Assembly (NCBI GenBank): GCA_938002965.1
Contig: CALKZY010000014.1
Span: 62,001-126,000 of the forward strand
Source of the DNA: an uncultured Acidimicrobiales bacterium
GTDB lineage: Bacteria; Actinomycetota; Acidimicrobiia; Acidimicrobiales; SZUA-35
DNA length: 64,000 nt
Reading direction: 5' to 3'
The position numbers and the translations under genes were made by a program. The notes beneath the pieces are model-generated. The model worked only from the letters and a program-made list of their open reading frames with translations. It did not search any database and was not told where the DNA came from. Below, piece by piece: positions 38,453 through 47,391 of the stretch (the first letter of the stretch is position 1; every line of letters starts with the position of its first letter).

Positions 38453-38494
38453 GGGCCTCCTAGAGGCCCTCAACGCGAGTTCGGCTTTGCCGAA
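38453..38494 (+). terminator. Tandem hairpins after rplQ
   Basis: First stem GGGCCTC/GAGGCCC with loop CTA (38453-38469), second TTCGGC/GCCGAA with loop TTT (38480-38494). Together they make a plausible end of the alpha operon, although no T-run is present. Confidence 0.5.
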
Positions 38495-38499
38495 GCATC

Positions 38500-38527
38500 G
38501 GACTAGTGGCAGTGGACTAGTGGCAGG
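38500..38527 (+). repeat. 14-bp direct repeat, two copies
   Basis: GGACTAGTGGCAGT followed immediately by GGACTAGTGGCAGG, then a partial CAGTGGAC. It lies between the rplQ hairpins and truA. Slippage duplication or a regulator site; nothing else is seen in the gap. Confidence 0.6.
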
Positions 38528-38566
38528 CAGTGGACATCTGTAGCCACCGGTTGATGGGGCCGTGAC

Positions 38567-39391
38567 GTGGGCGACATGATCAATGTGCGGATGACCGTGG
38601 CCTATGACGGGTCTGGTTTTCGTGGGCTGGCCCCTAACGAGGGCGTTCGTACCGTTGTTGGTGAACTCCAGCGGGTCCTCGAACCGTTGATTGGTGGCGT
38701 GCCCGACATCGTCATGTCGGGACGGACCGACGCCGGCGTTCACGCCTGGGGTCAGGTTCTGTCGTTTCTGATGCCTGCTGACGGGCACGGCCTGGACCGT
38801 ATCCAGCGGTCGGTAAACAGCCGGCTTGGCCCGGAAATCGTGGTTCGATCCATCGACACTGCTCCGAGGGATTTCAGCGCCAGATTCTCGGCTACCGGAC
38901 GGCGCTATCGCTACAACATATTAAACGGCCCCAATCCTGATCCTTTTTTGGCCAAGACAACGTGGTTGGTAGACAAGCCTCTGGACAGGGCCCGGATGAA
39001 TGAGGCCTGTCTCCACCTCGTGGGCGAACATGACTTCAGCTCGTTCTGTCGGCGCCCGAAGCCAATGGTGGACGACGATGGAGCGATGATCGAACCCTCG
39101 CTAGTGAGAAGGGTTACTGGAGCCCGTTGGTTGGAACTGGACTACCTGAGCGCCGATCCGGCATCGCCAAGCGGAGGCGCCCAACCCCGCCTGCTCCGAT
39201 TTGAGATCGAAGGTTCAGCCTTCTGCCACCAGATGGTACGCAGCATCGTTGGATTCCTGGTGGCTGTGGGAGTGGGCAAGCGCCAAGTTGACGACCTGCC
39301 GGCGGTGCTGACTGCTCGGGACCGCTCGGTAGCCGAGAATCCTGCGCCGCCGCACGGGCTGACCTTGTGGGTCGTCGACTACGACGACTAG
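38567..39391 (+). CDS. truA: tRNA pseudouridine synthase A
   Basis: 274 residues. Isomerises uridines 38-40 in tRNA anticodon arms. Catalytic Asp is in VMSGRTDAGVHAWGQ. VRMTVAYDGSGFRGLAPNEG matches the N-terminus, and the C-terminal SAFCHQMVRSIVGFLVAVG motif is present. GTG 38567, ATG 38576 and GTG 38585 are all possible starts without a clear binding site. Position after rplQ is common in actinobacteria. Confidence 0.93.
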   Translation: MGDMINVRMTVAYDGSGFRGLAPNEGVRTVVGELQRVLEPLIGGVPDIVMSGRTDAGVHAWGQVLSFLMPADGHGLDRIQRSVNSRLGPEIVVRSIDTAPRDFSARFSATGRRYRYNILNGPNPDPFLAKTTWLVDKPLDRARMNEACLHLVGEHDFSSFCRRPKPMVDDDGAMIEPSLVRRVTGARWLELDYLSADPASPSGGAQPRLLRFEIEGSAFCHQMVRSIVGFLVAVGVGKRQVDDLPAVLTARDRSVAENPAPPHGLTLWVVDYDD

Positions 39392-39410
39392 CTCCCTGGG
39401 GTAAACGGCT

Positions 39411-39447
39411 TATGGCGGTCACCGCGAACGTCAGCGATGCCGCCATA
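39411..39447 (+). terminator. Inverted repeat after truA
   Basis: An 8-bp inverted repeat TATGGCGG/CCGCCATA with a 21-base spacer, about 20 bases after the truA stop. Could be a terminator stem or a protein-binding site; evidence is limited to the symmetry. Confidence 0.3.
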
Positions 39448-39496
39448 TCCTTGTTGTACGACACTTTCCCTGCTGTCACGGATCGGGGTCTGCAAC

Positions 39497-40564
39497 GTGG
39501 TTGTACAACTGGACGAGGGTGACCCGACGCACTTGGCAGGTGTTGTGTTGTCCAGGCAAGGTTCTGTGACTCCTGGCGGCTACGACAAAGCGGGCGATAG
39601 TCCACCGTTCGCCCAACGGGTTCTGGACACACCACAACAGGTCGTCAGGCAGATCCCCCATTGGTTGATCGGTGTGCTCGCAGCGGGCGCCATCGGCCTA
39701 CTGGTGCTGGCCGCAGCCACAAATCGCGCCACAAATGACTCTTCGGACGAGGTATCTGGTTTAACGCAGCCGACAACAGGGGCCTCCACCCCGCAGTCTG
39801 AGGCCGCAGGGGAGCGGGCCAGCGGCTCATGGGCACCGTAGCGGTACTCTTCCGATCGGAATGCTGGTGTCGGAAATGAGCCGGGCGGAGACCCGGATCC
39901 TTCCGATCGTGTTTTCGCTAGGCACGTCAAGCCTGCTGATACCACTGCAGCGGCTACGACGTCCACGTCGGAGTCCCCGACCTCGACCGTCGCTCCCACC
40001 AGCGCTCAGTCCACATCCACGACCGAAGCGACGACGTCGACGCCAACGACGGCTGCATCCACCTCAACAACGGCCCCCAGCTCCACGACGACAACAACCC
40101 TTCCGGACCCTGTCAACTTGATCGTTAACGCGAGCTTCGAGGCAGCAGGCGTTCCCGCTGGTCAGGTTCAGGTGGTTCGTAGCCGTGGTTGGACCACATC
40201 GGTGTCCGAGAATGTCATCGAGACGTGGGGGACTGGGCACCGGGCGTTCGAGGCGTCAAATGGCACCCAATTCGTAGAACTCAACGGCGACGGCCCGGAC
40301 AGCATCACTCAAACAGTAACTGTCCTCCCCGGACAGCAGTACCGGTGGAGCGTCGACCACCAGGGGCGCGTAGATACCGACACCATCGAAGTGATCGTGA
40401 ATGGGAAGTCGCAAGGGCGATTTACCGCGCAGCCCGGCACCTGGTCAACCCACACCGGGGTCGTTGCCGTCGACGCCGCCCAGGCCACCATTACCATCAG
40501 GGCGCTTGACGCCGGGTCGCTTGGCAACCTTGTTGACAACGTTCGGTTCATTCGCATCGACTAG
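39497..40564 (+). pseudogene. TM/Thr-Ser-rich/carbohydrate-binding-like protein split by in-frame TAG
   Basis: One reading frame with a single TAG at 39839-39841. Before it: a cytoplasmic start (MVVQLDEGDPTHLAGVV) and a transmembrane helix (WLIGVLAAGAIGLLVLAAAT). After it, in the same frame: a Thr/Ser-rich linker (39953-40105) and a beta-rich domain beginning NLIVNASFEAAGVPAGQ and ending with LVDNVRFIRID, resembling galactose-binding-like (DUF642-type) modules. No start codon exists between the TAG and the TTG at 40118, so the linker could not be translated on its own. Point nonsense mutation, readthrough or sequencing error are all possible. Confidence 0.65.
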
Positions 40565-40600
40565 AGCGGATGCTCCGGTTGGTAGGGGTGGTATTGCGTC

Positions 40601-40620
40601 GGCTCCGAACGGTTGGAGCC
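40601..40620 (+). terminator. Hairpin upstream of rplM
   Basis: Perfect 6-bp stem GGCTCC/GGAGCC with loop GAACGGTT, 40 bases after the previous stop. A second small hairpin GCCC-GAA-GGGC lies at 40736-40746 in the rplM leader. The remaining bases up to 40815 show no gene; a leader for rplM-rpsI is likely here. Confidence 0.4.
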
Positions 40621-40815
40621 GTGGCGAGACGGGCGTAGACTCGTAAGGTCGTTGAATGAAGTGATGCTGTGTTGTTTCGCCGCATCGCAACCAACGCCGT
40701 TGATGCCCGAGTAGCGGTCGCCCTAAGGGGCTCTGCCCGAAGGGCAACCAAGATCGTAGTGCACACCGACCCGAGCCAGGTGGCTCCCGGTGGCAGAATA
40801 AGCAGGGACCGTACC

Positions 40816-41265
40816 GTGAAGACGTACTCACCAAAAGCATCCGAGATTCAGCGAGACTGGTTTGTCGTCGACGCTGCTGGCCTGACCTTGGGCCGCATGG
40901 CCACCGAGGTCGCCCGCGTTCTTCGTGGTAAGCACAAGCCGACGTTCGCCCCCCACATGGATACCGGTGACCATGTCATCATCGTCAACGCCGACAAAGT
41001 GGTGTTGACGTCCAACAAGGCCGACCGCAAAATGGTCCACCGCCACTCCGGTTACCCCGGCGGCCTGCGGAGCGAGACCTACGGTCAGAAGTTGAGCCGT
41101 AAGCCCGCCGACGCCGTACGGCACTCGATCGAGGGCATGCTGCCCAAGAATCGCCTAGGTCGTCAGCAGGCCACCAAGCTGAAGGTCTACGCCGGGGAAT
41201 CACACCCGCACTCCGCACAGAAGCCACAGCCGCTCGAAATCGCCGGCGCCCGACGAGAAAGCTGA
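40816..41265 (+). CDS. rplM: 50S ribosomal protein L13
   Basis: 149-residue early assembly protein. The start [20 protein letters not shown] (GTG 40816) matches the family; the frame stays open upstream without homology. [20 protein letters not shown] and [20 protein letters not shown] are conserved. First gene of the rplM-rpsI pair. Confidence 0.97.
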   Translation: MKTYSPKASEIQRDWFVVDAAGLTLGRMATEVARVLRGKHKPTFAPHMDTGDHVIIVNADKVVLTSNKADRKMVHRHSGYPGGLRSETYGQKLSRKPADAVRHSIEGMLPKNRLGRQQATKLKVYAGESHPHSAQKPQPLEIAGARRES

Positions 41266-41276
41266 GAGGTCACCTC

Positions 41277-41663
41277 GTGTCCACTATTATCGCAACAGGT
41301 CGCCGCAAGCAGGCAGTAGCCCGAGTTCGGGTTTCTCCCGGCACCGGCGAGATCACGGCCAACGGTCGAGCCTTCGACGACTACTTCCCGTCGGCCGTTC
41401 ACCGCACTCTGATCACCGAGCCCTTGCGGCTCACCAGCAATGAAGAGTCGTTCGATATCGCCGTCACACTGCACGGTGGCGGGTTGTCGGGCCAGGCCGG
41501 GGCCTTTCGTCTCGGTATCACACGGGCTCTGGTCGAGTCCGAGAGCGAGGATCGCTCAGCCCTAAAGGCCGCCGGTCTTCTGACCCGAGATCCCCGCAAG
41601 AAAGAGTCGAAGAAGTACGGCCTCAAGAAGGCTCGTAAGGCTCCTCAGTACTCCAAGCGCTAA
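41277..41663 (+). CDS. rpsI: 30S ribosomal protein S9
   Basis: 128-residue protein whose C-terminal tail reaches the P-site t[23 protein letters not shown] and the terminal [12 protein letters not shown] are diagnostic. GTG start at 41277, 11 bases after rplM, with GAGAGG upstream. Confidence 0.98.
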   Translation: MSTIIATGRRKQAVARVRVSPGTGEITANGRAFDDYFPSAVHRTLITEPLRLTSNEESFDIAVTLHGGGLSGQAGAFRLGITRALVESESEDRSALKAAGLLTRDPRKKESKKYGLKKARKAPQYSKR

Positions 41664-41708
41664 ACGTCGCAGCTTTCAACCCGGCTGCTGTCGTAGGATC
41701 AAATCGCC

Positions 41709-43067
41709 GTGTCGACTTTGTCCGTTCCTAAGTTCGGAACCGACGGCATTCGTGGTGTCGCTGGTCGAGATCTGACCCCTGAAGTGGCTCTGGCCCTCGG
41801 TCGTGCCGCGGCCCAGGTCATAGGTGATTCGACCATCGTCATTGGTGCTGACACCCGGGAGTCATGCCCCATGCTGGTTTCGGCCTTTACCGCCGGTGCT
41901 TGGTCAATGGGAGTCGACACGATCGACCTTGGCACAGTGCCTACGCCGACTGTCGCCGCAGTTGCTGCTCAGCTCGGCTTTCCGGCGGCCATGGTTTCGG
42001 CGTCTCACAATCCTTATAGCGATAATGGCATCAAGCTGTTCGGACCTGGCGGGCTGAAGCTCCGAGCCGATGCCGAAACCGAAGTTCAGGACCTGTACGT
42101 AAAGATGGTCGAGGGCGGTCACGCCGTGAGCGCCTCCGACGCTCCGCCATCCCCGGGCTCTGCCGTAGACGCCGATGGTGCAGCTGATCGTTGGGTCGAC
42201 CTTGTCGTCGGTTCGGTCGATTCTTCCCTGGCCACCAAGTTGGCCGGCCGGCGGATCGTCATAGATTGTGCCCACGGCGCCTCGTACCTCCTGGGCCCCA
42301 GGGTCTTCGAACGGTTGGGTCTAGACGTTACGGTCATCGGCGCTGAGCCCGACGGTTCCAACATCAACAACGGGGTCGGATCCACTCACCCTGAAGCCCT
42401 CTGCAAAACGGTTGTCGACAGCGGTGCCGACCTTGGTTTCGCCTTTGACGGTGACGCCGACCGGGTCCTTGCCGTAGACGGCAACGGCTGCGTCGTTGAC
42501 GGTGATCGACTACTGGCTCTGTTGGCCGTTGACTGGGCCGCTCGTGGCCAGCTGGCTTCCAACACAGTGGTGGTGACGGTCATGACCAACCTCGGGTTCC
42601 ACCGGGCGATGGCTGAGGTCGACATTTCGGTGGTCTCAACTGCGGTCGGGGACAAGCACGTTCTCGCCGCTCTCGATGATCACGGGTACTCACTGGGCGG
42701 TGAGCAGTCCGGGCACGTCATATGCCGAAGGCTGGCCACGACCGGTGACGGGGTTCTCACTGCCATTCAACTACTGGATGTGGTCTCGCGCTCGAACGTC
42801 AGCTTTGCTGAGCAGGCCGCTGCTGTGATGGAAACGGTTCCGCAGATCCTGCGTAATGTCCGCCTCGAACGGCGCAACCCGGACGCAGCAGCAGTCATCG
42901 CTGACGACGTGGTCACCGTCGAGCAGGAATTCGGATCCGACGGCCGCGTCGTGGTTCGGCCGTCGGGGACTGAGCCGCTGCTGCGAATCATGGTGGAGCA
43001 TCTTGACTCGGAGACAGCTGAAGAGGCGGTCGATCGCCTTGAGTCTGCGGCTTTGGCGAAGCTCTGA
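41709..43067 (+). CDS. glmM: Phosphoglucosamine mutase
   Basis: 452 residues. Converts glucosamine-6-phosphate to glucosamine-1-phosphate for peptidoglycan precursors. FGTDGIRGVAGRDLTPEVAL start, phosphoserine loop VSASHNPYSDNGIK, metal loop FDGDADRVLAVD, sugar loop GGEQSGHVI and phosphate-binding VRPSGTEPLLRI are all present. GTG start at 41709. The glmS stub follows 67 bases downstream. Confidence 0.97.
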   Translation: MSTLSVPKFGTDGIRGVAGRDLTPEVALALGRAAAQVIGDSTIVIGADTRESCPMLVSAFTAGAWSMGVDTIDLGTVPTPTVAAVAAQLGFPAAMVSASHNPYSDNGIKLFGPGGLKLRADAETEVQDLYVKMVEGGHAVSASDAPPSPGSAVDADGAADRWVDLVVGSVDSSLATKLAGRRIVIDCAHGASYLLGPRVFERLGLDVTVIGAEPDGSNINNGVGSTHPEALCKTVVDSGADLGFAFDGDADRVLAVDGNGCVVDGDRLLALLAVDWAARGQLASNTVVVTVMTNLGFHRAMAEVDISVVSTAVGDKHVLAALDDHGYSLGGEQSGHVICRRLATTGDGVLTAIQLLDVVSRSNVSFAEQAAAVMETVPQILRNVRLERRNPDAAAVIADDVVTVEQEFGSDGRVVVRPSGTEPLLRIMVEHLDSETAEEAVDRLESAALAKL

Positions 43068-43134
43068 CTCGGCACCTGGCCGGTTCCGCGAGGCCCCAAC
43101 CCCACTACCGACGCTGCGGTAGACTTGTCCAAGT

Positions 43135-43260
43135 ATGTGTGGAATCGTCGCCGTTGTCCGCCAAAGGGCTACCAGATCCCAGCCCACCTCCGAAGCGCTG
43201 CTAAGCGCCGGCGAGTCGCTGGGGGCGGTCGACGCTGAGCCCAATTTCGGAGGTTGCTGA
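43135..43260 (+). pseudogene. glmS: N-terminal stub of glmS (41 codons)
   Basis: ATG-TGA frame MCGIVAVVRQRATRSQPTSE then ALLSAGESLGAVDAEPNFGGC. MCGIVAVV is the N-terminus of glutamine amidotransferase type 2 enzymes, with the catalytic Cys2. The position between glmM and acpS is where the long-form glucosamine-6-phosphate synthase of related actinobacteria is expected (known context). The remaining about 600 residues are absent from the window; acpS begins 33 bases on. Best read as an internal deletion scar; an expressed micropeptide is possible. Confidence 0.6.
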
Positions 43261-43293
43261 GCGTTGAATCTGACGGCTATGAGAGGCGGTGCG

Positions 43294-43689
43294 ATGGGAT
43301 TTGGTGTTGTTGGAATCGGTACCGATCTGGTCGAAGTTGAGCGTATGCGAGAGTTGTTGGCCCGCCGGCCCCGCTTTGTCGATCGGGTCTTTACCGCAGG
43401 TGAGCGGCAATATTGTGAGGCGGCCGTCAATCCGTCCGAGCGCTTCGCCGTTCGATTCGCGGCCAAAGAAGCGGTCCTAAAGGCCCTGGGAGTTGGCCTC
43501 GGCGGAGCAGATTTCGCCGACATTGAAGTTGTGCGGGCCGAGTCGGGTAAGCCTGATTTGAAGATCACAGGTCGGGCGGCAGCGTTGGCCGAGGAGCTTG
43601 GCATCTTCCGCTGGATGGTCACGATGTCGCATTCGGAGACCATGGCCCAGGCCTTTGTGGTCGCTCTCGGCGATGACCGACTGGCCTGA
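43294..43689 (+). CDS. acpS: Holo-[acyl-carrier-protein] synthase
   Basis: 131 residues. Transfers 4'-phosphopantetheine from CoA to acyl carrier protein. VVGIGTDLVEVERMRELL carries the metal-binding Asp, and FAVRFAAKEAVLKALGVG the conserved Glu and Lys. ATG 43294 has AGGCGG upstream and matches the family length; ATG 43279 is an alternative. Overlaps the next gene by 17 bases. Confidence 0.93.
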   Translation: MGFGVVGIGTDLVEVERMRELLARRPRFVDRVFTAGERQYCEAAVNPSERFAVRFAAKEAVLKALGVGLGGADFADIEVVRAESGKPDLKITGRAAALAEELGIFRWMVTMSHSETMAQAFVVALGDDRLA

Positions 43690-44440
43690 TCAGGGCGGCC
43701 CCTCCGTCGACGCCCCATCCGTTGACGACGTGCCGCAGTCGAGTCCCAAATTGCAGGAAGCCTGTCGGATGCTTTGGCGCGCGTTCGAGCCCACCGCCTC
43801 TGAAGGGTACGGTCTTCTTCCCGAGTTGGCCTTCGATGCTGTTCTGGCCCGGGCCCGAAGCGGTGAAGCCGTCATCTGCACCCCGCGTTTGTTGGAGATG
43901 ATGGCCACCCATCGGTTAAGCGTCGTCGAGGCCGTCCAAGTTATGGACACTGTGACCGACGCGGGAACCGAGATGTCGAGCGATCAACGTCTCGCTGTTC
44001 AACAAACCCTGGAGTGCTGGTGGTTGCAAGCGCTACAGCGTGAGGCAGTCGAACAGTCACCAGGGTTTCCACCGGCAGTGGTGCTCGGTCTTGTCGCCCG
44101 ATGGGCCGACCCGATGACACGCTGGTTGAGGTCGTGGCTAGCGCATCTCGACGGTCCGGGCTCTCAGTATCTCGTTGACACGATCGCCGTTCTTGAGCTG
44201 GCCGACGCCGACACCACATCGAACGTTCCGGCTGCCGAGTCGATGCCTACTTGGCAGCTGGTAGCTCCATTGGTGTGGCAAGCGTGGTCGGGATTAGACG
44301 ACAAACGGGGTCAGCTACTGGCGTGGGCTCGTACTGAAACGGTGGTCAACGGGCTGGTGCTCATCGGGGCCACCCACCTAAACTCTGGGCACTATCACGA
44401 GCTGTTCAGCGACGTTTTGGATGTGCTCCTAGAGAGCTGA
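43673..44440 (+). CDS. Uncharacterised protein between acpS and nnrD
   Basis: 255 residues starting MTDWPDQGGPSVDAPSVDDV inside the end of acpS. Mostly helical and Trp-rich (ECWWLQALQREAVEQSPG, MTRWLRSWLAHLDGPG, PLVWQAWSGLDD), without signal peptide, membrane helix or known motif. No family recognised. Codon use is like its neighbours, and the coupling to acpS suggests a conserved but unnamed component of this unit. Confidence 0.7.
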   Translation: MTDWPDQGGPSVDAPSVDDVPQSSPKLQEACRMLWRAFEPTASEGYGLLPELAFDAVLARARSGEAVICTPRLLEMMATHRLSVVEAVQVMDTVTDAGTEMSSDQRLAVQQTLECWWLQALQREAVEQSPGFPPAVVLGLVARWADPMTRWLRSWLAHLDGPGSQYLVDTIAVLELADADTTSNVPAAESMPTWQLVAPLVWQAWSGLDDKRGQLLAWARTETVVNGLVLIGATHLNSGHYHELFSDVLDVLLES

Positions 44441-44486
44441 CAACATCAGCGTTGATGGTCGAGGTAATGGACCACAGGTCGGGATT

Positions 44487-44513
44487 GGTCGTTCGGGTCG
44501 AACGTCAACGACC
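44487..44513 (+). terminator. Inverted repeat before nnrD
   Basis: GGTCGTT/AACGACC, 7 bp with a 13-base spacer that itself contains GTTCG/CGAAC. Lies in the 110-base gap between the unknown gene and nnrD. Terminator or alternative fold; no T-run. Confidence 0.3.
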
Positions 44514-44550
44514 CCTGAATAGTTAGTCGCTACCCCGAAGAGAGCTGAAG

Positions 44551-46004
44551 ATGCGTCCGGTTGTCACGGCCAAGCAGATGAAGGCCATTGACGCCGACGC
44601 TGGCGAACCGGTGTCGGAGCTGATCGAGCGAGCGGGATGGGCCACGGCACGAACGGCGCTCGACATGATGGGCGGGGGATATGGCCGTCGGGTGGCCATC
44701 TTGGCCGGCAAGGGCAACAACGGCGAGGACGGTCGCAGCGCCGCCCGTTTCCTAAGTCGTCGAGGGGTCATTTGCGAAGTCTTCGACATGCCCCTGTCTG
44801 ACCGTCAGTGGGGGATATTGACCGCTGGTTTGGTCGGAGGGGTCTTCGCTTGTTCATCGACGCCGCGGTCGGAACCGGGGCAAGCCGGGCGTTCGACGAG
44901 GGTATTGAGACTCGAAACTCGCCGGTGTTGGCGGTTGACCTTCCGTCGGGCGTTGATGCCAACACCGGTCAGTTCCTGGGGGAGCCACTCAAGGCTGATC
45001 GCACTATCACCTTTGGTGCGTTCAAGCCCGGCTTGTTGCTGCCACCGGGGCGGTGGCAGGCAGGTGATGTTGAGGTTGCCGACCTCAGACTTGACTGTTC
45101 ACGAGCCGGGATCGGTCTGCTGGAGCCCGCTGACGTTGTCAGCGGTTGGCCACGACGAGAGCGAGAAGCGCACAAGTGGCGTCATGCGGTGGCCGTCGTC
45201 GGAGGCTCGGCTGGTATGGCTGGCGCAGTGGAGTTGGCTTCGGAGGCGGCGTTCCGGGCCGGGGCAGGCTACGTCTTGCAGGTCCTGGCCGAAGAGGGGC
45301 GGAGCAGGTTGGGAAACCTGGCTCCGGTGGAGGCTGTCTCCGTTCCGGCTTCTGGCGCGATGGTTGATGAACTGCAGGACCGATTAGGCAAGCGAAACAA
45401 CGACCGGTCAACAGTGAGCAGAGCGGCGGGTGTGGTCGATGTGTCGCGTTGTGGTGCCTTGGTGGTGGGGCCCGGTTTGGCCCTAAGCGTCGGAGCGTTG
45501 GACCTGGTGAGTGCGATCGCCGCCGATTTCCGCGGGCCGATTGTGGTGGACGCCGGAGGGCTTGACCCTCGGGTCCTGGAACGCATTCAGCGGAGTCGCC
45601 CGGAGTATGCCCATCCGCCCATTCTCACGCCTCATGAGGGCGAGTTTGAGCGTCTAACCGGTTCGAAACTCGGGCCGGATCGTATTCGGGCGGTGCGGCG
45701 AACGGCGGTTGCCTTGGAGTGCATTGTGCTGCTTAAAGGTCCGACGACGGTGATCGCCCATCCCGATGGCCGAGTCTTATTGTCGTTAGCCGGTGATGAG
45801 CGTCTGGCCACTGCGGGAACCGGTGATGTGTTGGCCGGAGTCATCGGCGCCGGGCTGGCAGGAGGCCTCGCCCCGTGGATGGCCGCCGGACTCGGCGCCG
45901 AACTGCACGGGAGGGCCTCGGATGGGGGGCGAACCTCCGGGGTGATGGCGTCCGACCTTCCCGGGCTCATAGCGGACTACCTGCATGAGACATCGGCAAC
46001 GTAG
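44551..46004 (+). pseudogene. nnrD: Bifunctional NAD(P)H-hydrate repair enzyme, frameshifted
   Basis: Repairs damaged NADHX/NADPHX. The epimerase part starts MRPVVTAKQMKAIDADAGEP with GKGNNGEDG (residues 52-60), then the frame fails. The protein continues one base back, from the GGGGG run at 44810-44814: DIDRWFGRRGLRLFIDAAVG, then VLAVDLPSGVDANTG, and the ADP-dependent dehydratase domain with LLKGPTTVIAHPDG and ATAGTGDVLAGVIGAG. One additional G would restore a single 484-residue protein. The second frame alone (GTG 44808) lacks the first epimerase strand. Either an assembly/sequencing error in a homopolymer or a true mutation. Confidence 0.8.
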
Positions 46005-46027
46005 GGCCCAAGCCAAGCGAATCAACA

Positions 46028-46067
46028 TGATACACACTCTGGTCTAAAGCATCTAGTCGGTGTATCA
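46028..46067 (+). promoter_or_regulatory. Inverted-repeat operator candidate of the paa operon
   Basis: TGATACAC (46028-46035) and its exact complement GTGTATCA (46060-46067) flank 24 bases; half-site centres are 32 bases apart, about three helical turns. The right half-site is just before the paaK start. The spacing and symmetry suggest a dimeric or tetrameric repressor of the paa genes. No paaR or paaX gene is present in the window. Confidence 0.5.
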
Positions 46068-46074
46068 TTTTGGC

Positions 46075-47391
46075 ATGGCTGGTTCGCACGCCGATAACGG
46101 CATCAACGCAGACACCTACGAGCCCATCGAAAAGGTCTCAGTCGACGAGCTGAGGTCGCTCCAGTTGGAGCGGTTGCAGGACAGTTTGAAGCGGGCCTAC
46201 GACAATGTGCCCCACTACACCGGGGCTTTCGACCAAGCCGGCGTCCACCCCAAGGACGTCACCTCGTTAGAGGATCTGGCGTCGTTCCCGTTCCTGACCA
46301 AAGAGCACTTACGACAGAATTACCCGTTTGGCATGTTTGCCGTGCCTCGGTCCGAGGTGGTTCGGATTCATGCGTCATCGGGAACGACCGGCAAGCCGAC
46401 CGTCGTCGGCTACACGGCCAACGATGTGGAGATGTGGGCCACGGTCATGGCCCGCTCGATGTACGCCGCCGGCGCCAGGCCCGGAGACATCGCCCACGTC
46501 GCTTACGGTTACGGCCTGTTCACCGGCGGGCTTGGAGCCCACTACGGTGCCGAGAAGCTGGGTTGTACTGTCGTGCCGGTATCAGGCGGGCAAACCGAGA
46601 AGCAGGTGCAGCTCATCGTCGACTTCGAGCCCAGAGTCATCCTGGTGACGCCCTCGTACTGCTTGAACCTGATTGACGAAATGGAGCGCCAGGGTATAGA
46701 TCCGGCAACCACTTCATTGGAGATTGGTATCTTCGGCGCCGAGCCGTGGACCGACGAAATGCGGGCCGAGATCGAAGCCAGACTCGGGATAGAAGCCATC
46801 GACATTTATGGTCTGTCCGAAGTAGTCGGACCTGGTGTCGCCCAGGAGTGTGTTGAAACCAAGGACGGGCCAACCATCTGGGAAGACCACTTCTATCCCG
46901 AGATCATCGACCCTGATACCGGCCAGGTCCTGCCGGAGGGGTCCGAAGGGGAGCTGGTGTTCACCTCATTGACTAAAGAGGCATTCCCGGTGATCCGCTA
47001 CCGAACCCGCGATCGCACTCAACTGTTGCCCGGGACCGCAAGGCCTATGCGACGGATGGCCAAGGTGACCGGCCGTACCGACGACATGTTGATCATCCGA
47101 GGGGTAAACGTATTCCCCTCCCAGATTGAGGTGCAGGTGTTGGCCACCGAAGGACTTAGTCCTCACTATCAGCTCACCGTGGACAGCGAAGGGTCGATGA
47201 AGACCTTGGCAGTGGCGGCCGAACGTGCCCCCGAGACAAGCGAGTCTGACGCGGTGGCGCTGGCCGGGGAGCTGCAGAACAAGATCAAAGGCAACGTTGG
47301 TATCAGCACCACCGTTCAAGTCATGGAACCGGAAGCACTGCCGCGGTCCATGGGTAAAGCGGTGCGAGTAATCGACAGGAGCGCTCAATGA
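46075..47391 (+). CDS. paaK: Phenylacetate-CoA ligase
   Basis: 438 residues. Activates phenylacetate to phenylacetyl-CoA with ATP, the first step of the paa pathway. AMP-binding loop [18 protein letters not shown], then [19 protein letters not shown] and the hinge/C-terminal segment [23 protein letters not shown] 46075 is preferred; GTG 46060 would add five residues but overlaps the inverted repeat. No clear Shine-Dalgarno, so a leaderless or nearly leaderless transcript is possible. Overlaps paaA by four bases. Confidence 0.95.
   Translation: MAGSHADNGINADTYEPIEKVSVDELRSLQLERLQDSLKRAYDNVPHYTGAFDQAGVHPKDVTSLEDLASFPFLTKEHLRQNYPFGMFAVPRSEVVRIHASSGTTGKPTVVGYTANDVEMWATVMARSMYAAGARPGDIAHVAYGYGLFTGGLGAHYGAEKLGCTVVPVSGGQTEKQVQLIVDFEPRVILVTPSYCLNLIDEMERQGIDPATTSLEIGIFGAEPWTDEMRAEIEARLGIEAIDIYGLSEVVGPGVAQECVETKDGPTIWEDHFYPEIIDPDTGQVLPEGSEGELVFTSLTKEAFPVIRYRTRDRTQLLPGTARPMRRMAKVTGRTDDMLIIRGVNVFPSQIEVQVLATEGLSPHYQLTVDSEGSMKTLAVAAERAPETSESDAVALAGELQNKIKGNVGISTTVQVMEPEALPRSMGKAVRVIDRSAQ

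Noticed and set aside
39861..40121. Arg/Pro-rich 87-codon frame over the Thr/Ser linker
   Set aside because: It is a shifted reading of the ACN/TCN-rich linker; the in-frame reading gives a coherent Thr/Ser linker joined to the downstream domain.
44800..44825. Programmed -1 frameshift in nnrD
   Set aside because: No X-XXY-YYZ slippery heptamer with stimulatory structure, and no known precedent in this family; a homopolymer indel is the simpler reading, though it stays untested.
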